A stretch of 64,000 nt of DNA from the NCBI GenBank assembly GCA_026390595.1, contig JAPLFQ010000022.1, positions 1 to 64,000 of the forward strand, read 5' to 3'. Source of the stretch: Ignavibacteriales bacterium. GTDB taxonomy: Bacteria; Bacteroidota; Ignavibacteria; UBA10030. Under the pieces are notes generated by a model. It was not told the origin of the DNA, made no database searches, and saw only the letters and a program-made list of their open reading frames with translations. Below are positions 26,435 through 35,600 of this stretch, one piece after another. The translations under genes were made by a program, and so were the position numbers. Within the stretch, counting starts at the first letter, position 1. Each line of letters opens with the position of its first letter.

Positions 26435-27676
26435 ATGGCAACTGTTCGTCCGTTCAAAGCATTTCGTCCAAAACCGGAATTCGCAGGCGAGGTCGCAGCG
26501 AAACCGTATGACGTCCTGAGCTCTGAAGAAGCGCGTCTGGAAGTCCGCGGGAACCCCCTGTCATTTCTTCACGTCGGCAAACCAGAGATCGACCTGGATC
26601 CGGCGATTGACCATTACGATCCTCGTGTCTATACGAAGGGGAAAGAGAATCTTCAGAAGCTGATCGACCAGAAGATTCTGGCAGAAGACCCGGCTCCGTA
26701 TCTGTATGTGTACGCGCAGACAATGGAAGGACGGACACAGTACGGCATCGTCGGCTGTGCCTCGGTAGAGGAGTATCTGAACGACACGATCAAGAAGCAC
26801 GAGCTCACTCGTAGAGACAAGGAGGAGGACCGCTGCAACCACGTGCGGGTCACCAACTCGCACTCCGGCCCGATCTTTCTGACGTATCCGGACAACGCTG
26901 AGATTGATGCCATCGTGGAGGCGGTCACGAAGCAGCCTCCCGAGAATGATCACGTTGCTGCTGACGGGATTCGGCATCAGTCGTGGGTTATCAGGGATTC
27001 GGGCACGGTTCAGAAGCTCCAAGATCTCTTCAGCGGAATCCGGAACTTGTACGTTGCTGACGGACATCACAGGACAGCCGCGGCGGCAATCGTGGGACGC
27101 GAACGGAAGCTCGCAAACCCGAATCACCGGGGAGACGAAGAGTACAACTTCTTCCTGGCTGTCTGCTTCCCTGCCAGTCAGCTCAAGATCCTCGACTACA
27201 ACCGTGTTGTGAAAGACCTCAGCGGTCTGAGCCCGGAAGCGTTCTTCGAGAAAGTGAAAAAGACCTTTGCTGTGGCACATATCCAGGGCCGGCCCCGGCT
27301 TGCACGAAAGGGAGAGTTCGGCCTGTATCTCGACGGTGAGTGGTACTTGTTATCGGCGCCGGATTCATTGCTGATGAACAGCGATCCCGTTGAGCGGCTT
27401 GACGTGACAATCATCCAGAAACACCTGCTCGACCCGATACTTGGCATCAAGGACCCACGCGTGGACAAGCGCATCGATTTCGTTGGCGGCATTCGCGGCC
27501 TGGGCGAACTTGAGAAGCGGGTAGACTCCGGAGAGATGAAGCTCGCGATCTGCATGTTCCCCACTTCGATCCACGAGTTGATCGCCATAGCCGATGCCGG
27601 CAAAATAATGCCTCCCAAATCGACTTGGTTTGAACCGAAGCTGCGGGACGGGCTGTTTGTGCATTTCCTGGAGTAG
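26435..27676 (+). CDS. DUF1015 family protein of the serine locus
   Basis: 413 residues matching DUF1015 from end to end: VRPFKAFRPKPEFAGEVAAKPYDVLS at the start, HELTRRDKEEDR at 122-133 and VADGHHRTAAA with DGHHR at 209-213. The DGHHR motif resembles the active-site motif of ParB/Srx-fold kinases that phosphorylate free serine, so a serine-kinase-like role is possible. The gene lies 238 bp behind serA in the same direction and opposite serC, a context seen in other bacteria. A link to serine metabolism is therefore well supported by context, the reaction itself is inference. Cytoplasmic, no signal peptide. Confidence 0.88.
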   Translation: MATVRPFKAFRPKPEFAGEVAAKPYDVLSSEEARLEVRGNPLSFLHVGKPEIDLDPAIDHYDPRVYTKGKENLQKLIDQKILAEDPAPYLYVYAQTMEGRTQYGIVGCASVEEYLNDTIKKHELTRRDKEEDRCNHVRVTNSHSGPIFLTYPDNAEIDAIVEAVTKQPPENDHVAADGIRHQSWVIRDSGTVQKLQDLFSGIRNLYVADGHHRTAAAAIVGRERKLANPNHRGDEEYNFFLAVCFPASQLKILDYNRVVKDLSGLSPEAFFEKVKKTFAVAHIQGRPRLARKGEFGLYLDGEWYLLSAPDSLLMNSDPVERLDVTIIQKHLLDPILGIKDPRVDKRIDFVGGIRGLGELEKRVDSGEMKLAICMFPTSIHELIAIADAGKIMPPKSTWFEPKLRDGLFVHFLE

Positions 27677-27682
27677 AAGAAA

Positions 27683-27735
27683 CCAGTTAATTGGTTAAAT
27701 GGTTAAATAACCAATCACCAATTAACCAGTCACCA
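27683..27735. repeat. AT-rich imperfect inverted repeat
   Basis: GTTAATTGGT and ACCAATTAAC stand in inverted orientation with TGGTTA/TAACCA nearer the centre, just after the DUF1015 stop. It could act as a transcript-end hairpin. Sequences of this GGTTAA type are often dispersed in intergenic DNA. Confidence 0.45.
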
Positions 27736-27817
27736 CATACCCCCGTGAACTAAACCTGAGAATTGTTGGTTGATATGTAGCAGACCACCACATTGAACCA
27801 ATACTCGGAGATGATCC

Positions 27818-28351
27818 ATGAAATCCAGCCTGACAGCAGTGTTGACCTGCGTGCTCGCCTTCACAGCTGCTGCTCAACACGATATGCAGAAGATGGGAAA
27901 CGTGCCGTTGAAAGCCATCGCGCTTCTGGCTCCTGCCAAAGACAAGACCGTGAAAGGTGTCGTCACTTTCACCCAATCGGACAACGGTGTCAAAGTGTAT
28001 GCACACCTGGAGGGGCTCACTCCCGGAAAGCACGGATTTCACATTCATGAGTTTGGGGATTGCACGGCGGCCGATCTGACGAGCGCTGGCGGACATTTCA
28101 ATCCGACTCAATCATCCCATGGTGCGCCGGCTGATGAGATGCGCCACTCTGGCGATCTTGGCAACATTGTGGCAGACGAGAAGGGGATGGCAATACTGGA
28201 GTGGGTGGACCCAATGATGCAGCTCTCAGGTCCGAACGCGATCATCGGTCACGCAGTCATCGTCCATGCAAAAGAGGACGATCTGAAGACTCAACCAACG
28301 GGGAATGCCGGTGCGCGTGAGGCGTGCGGAGTGATAGGTATCGCGAAATAG
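27818..28351 (+). CDS. sodC: secreted Cu/Zn superoxide dismutase
   Basis: 177 residues with a signal peptide (about 1-20, MKSSLTAVLTCVLAFTAAAQ). All copper and zinc ligands are in place: GFHIHEFGDC, AGGHFNP, the SHGAP region, HSGDLGN with its aspartate, and a C-terminal VIVHAKEDDLKTQPTGNAG. The disulfide pair is the Cys in FGDC and the Cys in EACGVIGIA. It removes superoxide in the periplasm or outside. It is a single-gene unit with its own upstream gap and a strong terminator 27 bases after the stop. Confidence 0.95.
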   Translation: MKSSLTAVLTCVLAFTAAAQHDMQKMGNVPLKAIALLAPAKDKTVKGVVTFTQSDNGVKVYAHLEGLTPGKHGFHIHEFGDCTAADLTSAGGHFNPTQSSHGAPADEMRHSGDLGNIVADEKGMAILEWVDPMMQLSGPNAIIGHAVIVHAKEDDLKTQPTGNAGAREACGVIGIAK

Positions 28352-28377
28352 AATCGACCTCATCCGTCGAGAATTCC

Positions 28378-28405
28378 AAAGGCCCGCACACCGGGCCTTT
28401 TTTTT
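28378..28405 (+). terminator. rho-independent terminator of sodC
   Basis: Stem AAAGGCCCG/CGGGCCTTT with loop CACAC, followed by an uninterrupted T-run. The identical 23-base palindrome occurs again at 29511-29533, where it serves the opposite strand. Confidence 0.92.
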
Positions 28406-28451
28406 GTTTGAGCCCTTTCGAGGAATCGAAAACATTGGATAGCAACCACCT

Positions 28452-28585
28452 TGGAGTGAACCCAAGCTAACCCTCACCTGCCGGCTCGAACATCGAATCA
28501 CCAAACCTCCCCTCCTTCTGTGAAGGAGGGGGCAGGGGAGGTCAGCCCAGGAACAACCCATTCGACGTTCCCACCCACCCTCCTT
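28452..28585 (+). repeat. left direct repeat of the DUF559 cassette
   Basis: A GC-rich segment of about 130 bp centred on CCTCCCCTCCTTC and its near-inverse GAAGGAGGGGGCAGGGGAGG, flanked by AAGCTAACCCTCA and GGAACAACC. The same order of motifs recurs at 29340-29470 on the other side of the DUF559 gene with roughly 65-70 % identity by eye. Confidence 0.6.
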
Positions 28586-28647
28586 TTTCCGCCAATCATA
28601 TTTTCTTGTTCCCCGAATTGCGACTGACTAAGTTTCCCTTCAATTGA

Positions 28648-28897
28648 CTAGAACCTATCTCAAAAATGCTCACGCCCGCCTGCCTCTGGAATTGCCCGAG
28701 GCGGGCAGGCAAAGGCGCCCCCGACAATCCTTCGACTCCGCTTCGACTCGTGCTGGCAAGAACGCACTCGCTCAGCGTCGCTCAGGACGTCGGGGCAAGC
28801 AAGACAGCAAAGGTAAGATCTTGAGTTGAAAATTCTCTCCTTTGCGGCTTTGCGTGAAATTCTCATCTTACCGAGGTGTTCTTGAGATGGCTTCCAG
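28648..28897. repeat. inverted-repeat element, copy 2 (250 bp)
   Basis: Ends CTAGAACCTATCTCAAAAA and GGTGTTCTTGAGATGGCTTC match the ends of the element at 23590-23771, but the core is different: a GCCCGCCTGCC/GGCGGGCAGGC pair, then a disrupted copy of the CCTTCGACTCCGCTCAGG repeat, then a CTTTGCGGCTTTGCGTGA tract. Its right end runs up to the start of the DUF559 gene. Confidence 0.68.
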
Positions 28898-28919
28898 AAC
28901 CAAAGCGCTCTCTGCAACG

Positions 28920-29294
28920 ATGACTCTCCACTTCAACATCACTCCCCTCAAGAAGAGGCGCCGCTACCTTCGGACCCATCTTCCGAAAGCCGAAGTGCTC
29001 CTCTGGATGCGACTCTCGAACCGTCAGATGCTTGGGTTCAAATTCCGACGTCAGTACAGCGTTGACAAATTTGTGATTGACTTCTATTGCACGGAGCTGA
29101 GACTTGCGATCGAAGTCGACGGCGACAGCCATTTCACACCGCGGGCCAGGATTTACGACCGTGGCCGCCAGCATCACATCGAGTCGTTTGGAATCAGGTT
29201 CCTGCGGGTAATGAACGAAGATGTCTACCATAATCTGGAGGCGGTGTTGGATGAGATTGAGTCAACGATTCGAGCAATCGAAGGCAGGGGATAG
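28920..29294 (+). CDS. DUF559 endonuclease-like protein
   Basis: 124 residues from the ATG at 28920; an upstream in-frame ATG at 28887 lies inside the terminal repeat and is less likely. The family pattern is clear: KKRRRYLRTHLPKAEVLLWMRLSN, LGFKFRRQYSVDKFVIDFYC and LRLAIEVDGDSH, the last two carrying the D...ExD core of a restriction-endonuclease-like fold related to Vsr nucleases, and a RFLRVMNEDVYHNLEAVL tail. The biological role is not known. The gene is bracketed by direct repeats and by two copies of the same terminator palindrome, so it looks like an inserted cassette. Confidence 0.8.
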   Translation: MTLHFNITPLKKRRRYLRTHLPKAEVLLWMRLSNRQMLGFKFRRQYSVDKFVIDFYCTELRLAIEVDGDSHFTPRARIYDRGRQHHIESFGIRFLRVMNEDVYHNLEAVLDEIESTIRAIEGRG

Positions 29295-29339
29295 CGACCA
29301 ACCCTTCGATGTGTCCCCTCCTTTGCAGGAGAGAATCTG

Positions 29340-29470
29340 TGGGAAGCAGCCTGAACTAACCGTCATCAGCGAGCTCCATCATTGACCCGCCAACCCTCCC
29401 CTCCTTCATTGGAAAGCGGGGGCAGAGGAGGTCGGCCCCTGAACAACCTGCCCGACGATTCCTCCCCTAT
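29340..29470 (+). repeat. right direct repeat of the DUF559 cassette
   Basis: Second copy of the CCTCCCCTCCTTC...GGGGGCAGAGGAGG segment, with GAACTAACCGTCA before and TGAACAACC after it, as in the copy at 28452-28585. The two copies face the same way and enclose the DUF559 gene. Confidence 0.6.
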
Positions 29471-29501
29471 TGTATGAGCAGAGCCGCTGTTTCGCTTACC
29501 C

Positions 29502-29533
29502 AAAAAAAACAAAGGCCCGCACACCGGGCCTTT
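29502..29533 (-). terminator. rho-independent terminator of the S9 peptidase gene
   Basis: On the minus strand the stem AAAGGCCCG/CGGGCCTTT (loop GTGTG) is followed, after a G, by eight T residues; it lies 58 bases after the peptidase stop. The palindrome is identical to the sodC terminator. Confidence 0.85.
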
Positions 29534-29591
29534 GTCGTTCGCTGGTGGACAGATAGTCAACCAGTCCGACAGTAATGATCACAAGAGAGAG

Positions 29592-32444
29592 CTATTTCGT
29601 CAGTTCATACCCCCGCGTCTTCCCCTTCTCGATGGCCGGTATCCCCCTGGTCATCCACACAGGCTCCGGTTGCCCCATCAGGTAATGATCGAAGAACTGG
29701 AGCATGCGCACCGAGAGATCTTTCCGGTTCTTGCGCTGCACGAGGTTGTGCGCCTCGCCGTTGTACGTCAGCATCCAGGCCGGCTTGCCGAGGCGGCGGA
29801 GAGCCGTAAACAGTTCGATGCCCTGATACCAGGGAACAGCCCCATCCGCATCATTTGCCATGATCAGAAGCGGTGTCGTGATGTCCGGAGCACTGAACAA
29901 CGCTGAGTTCTCGATGTAGAGCAGCGGCTTCTCCCATAGCGTAGCCCCAATCCGACTCTGGGTCTTTTCATACTGGAACATTCGGCTCATGCCCGACTCC
30001 CACCGTATCCCGCCATACGCACTCGTCATGTTTGAAACGGGAGCCCCCGCGCCGGCTGCAGCAAACATGTGTGAATGCGCCACAAGATACGCCACCTGGT
30101 ATCCCCCCCAGCTCTGACCTTGAATGGCGATCTTTGAGCTATCCACATATCCCTCTCCGATCAGTTTCATGATACCGGGGATGACACAATCATACGCGCC
30201 TTTCCCGGGGTATCCTACCTGATAGCGAATATCGGGGACGAAAATGACATAGCCGCGGCTGACGAAGAGTGAGATATTGACCGTCGATGCTGATGGAGCC
30301 GGCGCAATGTAGCGATGGAGGAGATCGGAATTGCGTTCATAGAAGTACGAGATCAGAGGATATTTCTTCTTCGGATCGAAATTCTCCGGCTTGAAGAGCA
30401 GGCCTTCGATCGGCTTGCCGTCCGCTGCGATCCACGAAATCAACTCCACCGAACCCCAGAGATACTCTTTTTGCTGCGGATTGATGTCGCTGATCCGCTC
30501 GAGCTTTGCCATCGCCATATCGGAGACATACAGATCAGGACACTCCCTGAACGTGCTGCGTGTGAGTATCAGTTTCTCCGCCTTGTCGGCCTTCTTCGGG
30601 GCAGAGTAATCACAAGCCTGCATGACGATCTTGCGCGGCGCCTGCCCATCGTTGAGCTTCATCGTGTAGAATCCTGAGGACTTGTCGGTAAACGAAAATG
30701 CATCGAGAAGAATCTGCGCGTCAGGGTTCAGAAACTTCTCTTCGGGATCGAGTCGGACGTACCGGAATCTCAACTGCTCCTTGCGTCCAAGTCCGCGCGT
30801 CAGATTCTCGGGGGCCTTCTTCCCTTCCGGATCGATTCTCCAGATATCATGGCGATCATAGATCAAAACGTCCTGGTCATCTTTCGTCCACCCCATCATA
30901 CCATGGGGGTTGGGGTCATCCGGCACGTCATTCAGCTCGTTCCACACCGGGAAGGGAATCTGAGCGGATAAATTGATGGTCTTTTCTTTCTTCAGCGAAT
31001 ACGCGCGCCAGCAGGTGTCCTCCTCAGCATACCAAACAACGTACTGCGCGGAAGGGGACAGGGTTGGATTCCCTCTCGTTTTGCCGGCAATCTTCTTTGC
31101 TTCACCCGTCACGGGATCTACCACGTACACATCCCGGTACGAAGCATCCCACGAAACGAGCTGGCGGTACGGGACATCGGTCGAGCCGACAGCCACGTCA
31201 GCGTTTCCGTCGAGCCCTACCGTCACATTCGGCATGGCGACCGTGGCAAGCTGCGAGAACTTTCGCTTCTTCAGATTTACGACCGCCGTATATGATCGCT
31301 TCTTTTCCGTATCGAGGTTCTTGAGCTGCTGCGGCTGCAGCAAAGGATCCTGCCAATTCCATACGTCGAGCTTCGCAGATTCCTCATCGTTCATGGTTGT
31401 GTCTTCCGGCATCGGAACCGGCGCCGTTCCAAGGAACAGCCTCTTGCCATCCTTCGAGAAAAACAGTTTTCCATTTTCGCTGACCAGCCACTTTTTCGGT
31501 AATCCCTGCGTGAGCGTGTCGGCCAGAAGCTCCGGAGCTGTTGAATTCTCCGACCAATAATAGAGAGAGTAATACCTCTGCTTCGCCTTGGAAGTGTCAC
31601 GGTCTGCCACGTATGCCGCCTGCGTTCCTTCGTCGTCGCAGACGACGCCCTTGAACTTTCCTTTTCCGGCAGCGAGAGTGTCGATGTACGCTCGGGATGT
31701 ATCGGTAAACGCCTTTCCCGTGTTCACCGTGATCACCCCTGCTTTGACCGTGCTGTCATTCCCGGTTGTCGCGGCGATGAAACGCTTTCCGTTCTTCGAG
31801 AATGCATAGTCACCGCCAAACGGGAAGCTGTAGTCTTTGCCCGAGAGGAGATTGCGGAGAAGAATGGTAGTTCCCTTTTCTTCCTTCTTGGTCGTCTCTT
31901 CGTCCGCCGGATCAGCATCATCGCTCTTCTTTTCGACGTTTCGCTTCCCTTTCTTCGTGGTATCCGGGAGTTCCTTTTCGAGCTGATATGCGACCCATCC
32001 CGATCCCTTCTCGGGGAGCTTGAATGATTTCACTCGCGCGATCTTTGTCAGTTTCATCGTCGAGAGCGCGATGATGCCGAGGGAGTCCTTCGGAAGATCG
32101 TCCTCTTTCTTCTTGGCGATCTTGAGCTTCCTAACCTCTGCGAAGAATGGCTTGATCGAGAAGACGACGTAGTCTGACGACTCCGATATCTTCGCGTTCA
32201 TGCCCCGAGGAATCGTGTCATACCTGCGAGATTCGGTGTTGTAGATTACCAGATGCGCATCCCCCTCCTGGGGTTCGACCGAGTAGACAACCCATTTGCC
32301 GTCGTTGGAGATCGATTCTCCGGCGACTCTTTTCCACTGATCATATACGTCATGACTCAACGGTTTCTTCCCGGCCGTCTGGCCTAGCGCTATGCACATG
32401 GATGCGATGATGAACCCCGCGAGGAGAATGAAGCGCGATTTCAT
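29592..32444 (-). CDS. S9-family (prolyl oligopeptidase-type) secreted peptidase
   Basis: 950 residues from the ATG at 32442-32444, with GGGAG 6 bases upstream and a signal peptide following (FILLAGFIIASMCIALGQ). Residues about 30-680 form WD40/PD40-like propeller blades with a charged linker (TTKKGKRNVEKKSDD region). The C-terminal alpha/beta-hydrolase holds the catalytic triad: Ser in GQSWGGYQVA, Asp in ANDADGAVPW, His in YNGEAHNLV. It should cleave peptides in the periplasm or outside. It is a single gene with its own terminator, divergent from the restriction-modification gene. Confidence 0.92.
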   Translation of the reverse strand: MKSRFILLAGFIIASMCIALGQTAGKKPLSHDVYDQWKRVAGESISNDGKWVVYSVEPQEGDAHLVIYNTESRRYDTIPRGMNAKISESSDYVVFSIKPFFAEVRKLKIAKKKEDDLPKDSLGIIALSTMKLTKIARVKSFKLPEKGSGWVAYQLEKELPDTTKKGKRNVEKKSDDADPADEETTKKEEKGTTILLRNLLSGKDYSFPFGGDYAFSKNGKRFIAATTGNDSTVKAGVITVNTGKAFTDTSRAYIDTLAAGKGKFKGVVCDDEGTQAAYVADRDTSKAKQRYYSLYYWSENSTAPELLADTLTQGLPKKWLVSENGKLFFSKDGKRLFLGTAPVPMPEDTTMNDEESAKLDVWNWQDPLLQPQQLKNLDTEKKRSYTAVVNLKKRKFSQLATVAMPNVTVGLDGNADVAVGSTDVPYRQLVSWDASYRDVYVVDPVTGEAKKIAGKTRGNPTLSPSAQYVVWYAEEDTCWRAYSLKKEKTINLSAQIPFPVWNELNDVPDDPNPHGMMGWTKDDQDVLIYDRHDIWRIDPEGKKAPENLTRGLGRKEQLRFRYVRLDPEEKFLNPDAQILLDAFSFTDKSSGFYTMKLNDGQAPRKIVMQACDYSAPKKADKAEKLILTRSTFRECPDLYVSDMAMAKLERISDINPQQKEYLWGSVELISWIAADGKPIEGLLFKPENFDPKKKYPLISYFYERNSDLLHRYIAPAPSASTVNISLFVSRGYVIFVPDIRYQVGYPGKGAYDCVIPGIMKLIGEGYVDSSKIAIQGQSWGGYQVAYLVAHSHMFAAAGAGAPVSNMTSAYGGIRWESGMSRMFQYEKTQSRIGATLWEKPLLYIENSALFSAPDITTPLLIMANDADGAVPWYQGIELFTALRRLGKPAWMLTYNGEAHNLVQRKNRKDLSVRMLQFFDHYLMGQPEPVWMTRGIPAIEKGKTRGYELTK

Positions 32445-32626
32445 AGGCACTCCCAGATTAATCGTTTGATGGACTGCGTTCGGCAACCTAAGTTACGGCA
32501 GAGATGTGGCTGGAATAGTAATGATAATCCTGAATTCATCCAAGCCTTTGTTTTTCCCCGCCGTTTGTCGTAGATTTATCCAGCGGCATAGAAGTCTTCC
32601 ATCCTACCAACCGATCAAACCGCACC

Positions 32627-35600
32627 ATGACTGCACCCAAAGAGATCGTCAGGCTCGTCGAGCGCTTCGACCAGAACAGAGAACAGTATACCTCGGGAAA
32701 CTACAACGAAGCGCAACTGCGCCAGGAGTTTCTGAACCCGTTCTTCTCAGCTCTGGGATGGGATGTTGAGAACCGGCAAGGGTACGCTGAGCCATATAAA
32801 GAGGTTATACACGAGGACGCAATAAAGATCGGCGCAGCGACGAAAGCGCCGGACTATGCGTTCCGCATCGGCGGCACGAGAAAGTTCTTTGTTGAAGCAA
32901 AAAATCCATCGGTGAATCTGAAAGAAGATTTTTCACCTTCCTACCAGCTTCGCCGTTACGCATGGTCGGCGAAACTCCCGCTCAGCATCCTTACCGACTT
33001 CCAGGAATTTGCCGTCTACGATTGTCGCACTCAACCTTTCAAGACAGACAAAGCCTCAACGGGCCGGGTTCGATATCTTACTTACAACGACTACGCAACG
33101 GAGTGGGAGTCCATCGCGACCGTCTTTTCCAAGGAAGCCGTCTTAAGAGGCGCCTATGACAAATTCGCCGAATCGACGAAAGGCAAGAAAGGAACGGCCG
33201 AGGTCGACGACGCGTTCCTCAAGGAAATCGAGTCGTGGCGCGACATACTTGCGAAGAACATCGCCCTCCGGAACCCGAAGCTCTCGCAGCCGCAACTCAA
33301 CTTCGCCGTGCAGCGAACAATTGACCGGATCATTTTCCTCCGCATTTGCGAAGACCGCGGGATCGAACAGTACGGCCGCCTCCTCGCCCTCGTCAACGGA
33401 GAGCGCGTCTACCGGCGGCTGTACGAGCAATTCGAACACGCGGACGAAAAATACAACTCGGGACTTTTCCACTTTGAACCGGAGAAGGGGCGACCGGAAC
33501 AGCCCGACGAGCTGAGCCTCTTGCTCCACATCGACGACAAACCGCTCAAAGAGATTATTGGCAACCTGTACTATCCGGATTGCCCGTACGAGTTCTCGGT
33601 GCTTCCTGCAGACATACTTGGCCAGGTCTACGAGCAATTCCTCGGAAAGGTCATCAGGCTCACAGCGGGCCATCAGGCGAAGGTCGAAGAGAAGCCGGAG
33701 GTGAAGAAGGCCGGCGGCGTCTACTACACGCCAACGTACATCGTCGATTACATCGTCAAGAACACCGTCGGCAAGTTGCTCAATCCCGAAACTTCCGAAA
33801 CAGGGTCCGACAAAAGCAAACGTCACCCTGAGCGCAGTCCCGACGTTCTTAGTCGGGACGGAGTCGAAGGGTCTGCACACAAGCCAACGAAGCCCTTTAC
33901 CCCCAAGGAAGCCGCGAAGCTTCGCATACTCGACCCCGCGTGCGGCTCGGGTTCGTTCCTCATTGGAGCGTACCAATATTTGCTCGACTGGCACCGCGAC
34001 TGGTACTTCAACGACGGCCCTGAGAAACACGCAAGCGGCAGGAACGCGACGGTTTTTCGCGGGCCGGGGGGAGAGTGGCGCCTCACCACTGCGGAGCGGA
34101 AGCGTATTCTATTGAACAACATTTACGGTGTGGACATTGACTCGCAGGCGGTTGAGGTAACGAAGCTCTCCCTTCTGTTGAAAGTGCTGGAGGGCGAGAA
34201 CGAGCAGACGATTTCGCAGCAGCTCAAGATGTTCCATCAGCGGGCTCTCCCCGACCTCGGCAGCAATATCAAGTGCGGCAATTCGCTCATTGGACCGGAT
34301 TTCTACGATGGGAAACAACTCTCCCTACTGGATGAGCAGGAGAAGAATCGGATCAACGTCTTCGACTGGAAGAAAGAATTCATGGAGATCATGGATGCAG
34401 GCGGGTTTGACGCGGTGATTGGGAATCCGCCATATGTGAGGCAAGAGGGCCTCAGTTTTGCGAAGGACTATTTCGAAGCGCACTTCAAGACCTTCCGAAG
34501 CACTGCGGACCTATATGTCGGGTTTGTTGAGATGGGACTCAGACTGCTGAGGCCTCTCGGCCATTTCGGGATGATCATCTCAAACAAATGGCTCAGAGCA
34601 GATTACGGCGATCGGCTTCGTGATTTTCTTCAGAAAGAGGCATCACTTAGCTGTATCATTGATCTTTCGGGACTGCCGGTTTTCGAAGGTGCAACAGTCC
34701 GAACGATCATTTTGATTTGCTCTCGAAGTAAGGTCAAACGGCTTGAGTTTCAATATCTACCTCCGATGTCGATAGAGGACTTCAGAACAATTCGCAGCGG
34801 CGGCGAATTAGAACGCATGGCGTGTAATCGAAGCCACATGATCTCCGTCCAATCCTTGTCATCGACAGGCTGGTCACTATCGAGGTCTTCATCAACTCGG
34901 CTTGTTCAGAAACTCGTTGATGGGAAAACACTGTTGGGGGAATACATTAAGCGAGGACCATTTTTCGGAATCAAAACTGGTTTCAATGAGGCGTTCATCA
35001 TTGATCAGGAGGCGAGGAACAAGCTCGTCGAGAAAGATAGGCGCTGCGCCGATATTATCAAACCTCTTGTCGGAGGTAGGGATGTGCAGAGATATCATCT
35101 TGATTTCGACCATAAGTACCTTATTTGGACTTACATCGGAGTCCCGATAAATAAGTATCCCTCTATCCTGAAACACTTGACGAAATTTGAAGACCGGTTA
35201 AAAAAACGCTCGGATCAAGGTAACGAATGGTGGGAACTTCGTGCATGCGATTACTATGAAGATTTCCAGAAGCCAAAGATTATTTATCCGGACATTTCAA
35301 CGAGTTGCCGGTTCACCTTAGATCTCGATGGTTTCTTTGGTTCTAATACCAGTTATGTTATTCCTAGTGACAACTTGTACTTGCTGGCACTATTGAACTC
35401 ACGAGTCGCCAATTTCTATTTTCACGAAGTTTGCGCGGGACTCGAGAGCAAAGGAACGACGTATCTCAGGTTCTTCGGGCAATATCTGAGCGGATTCCCT
35501 GTGTGCCAGATTGATTCTACGATCGCATCCGACAAATCCCGCCACGACAAAATGGTGCAGCTTGTGGAGCAGATGCTGTCATTGCACAAGCAACTTCCCG

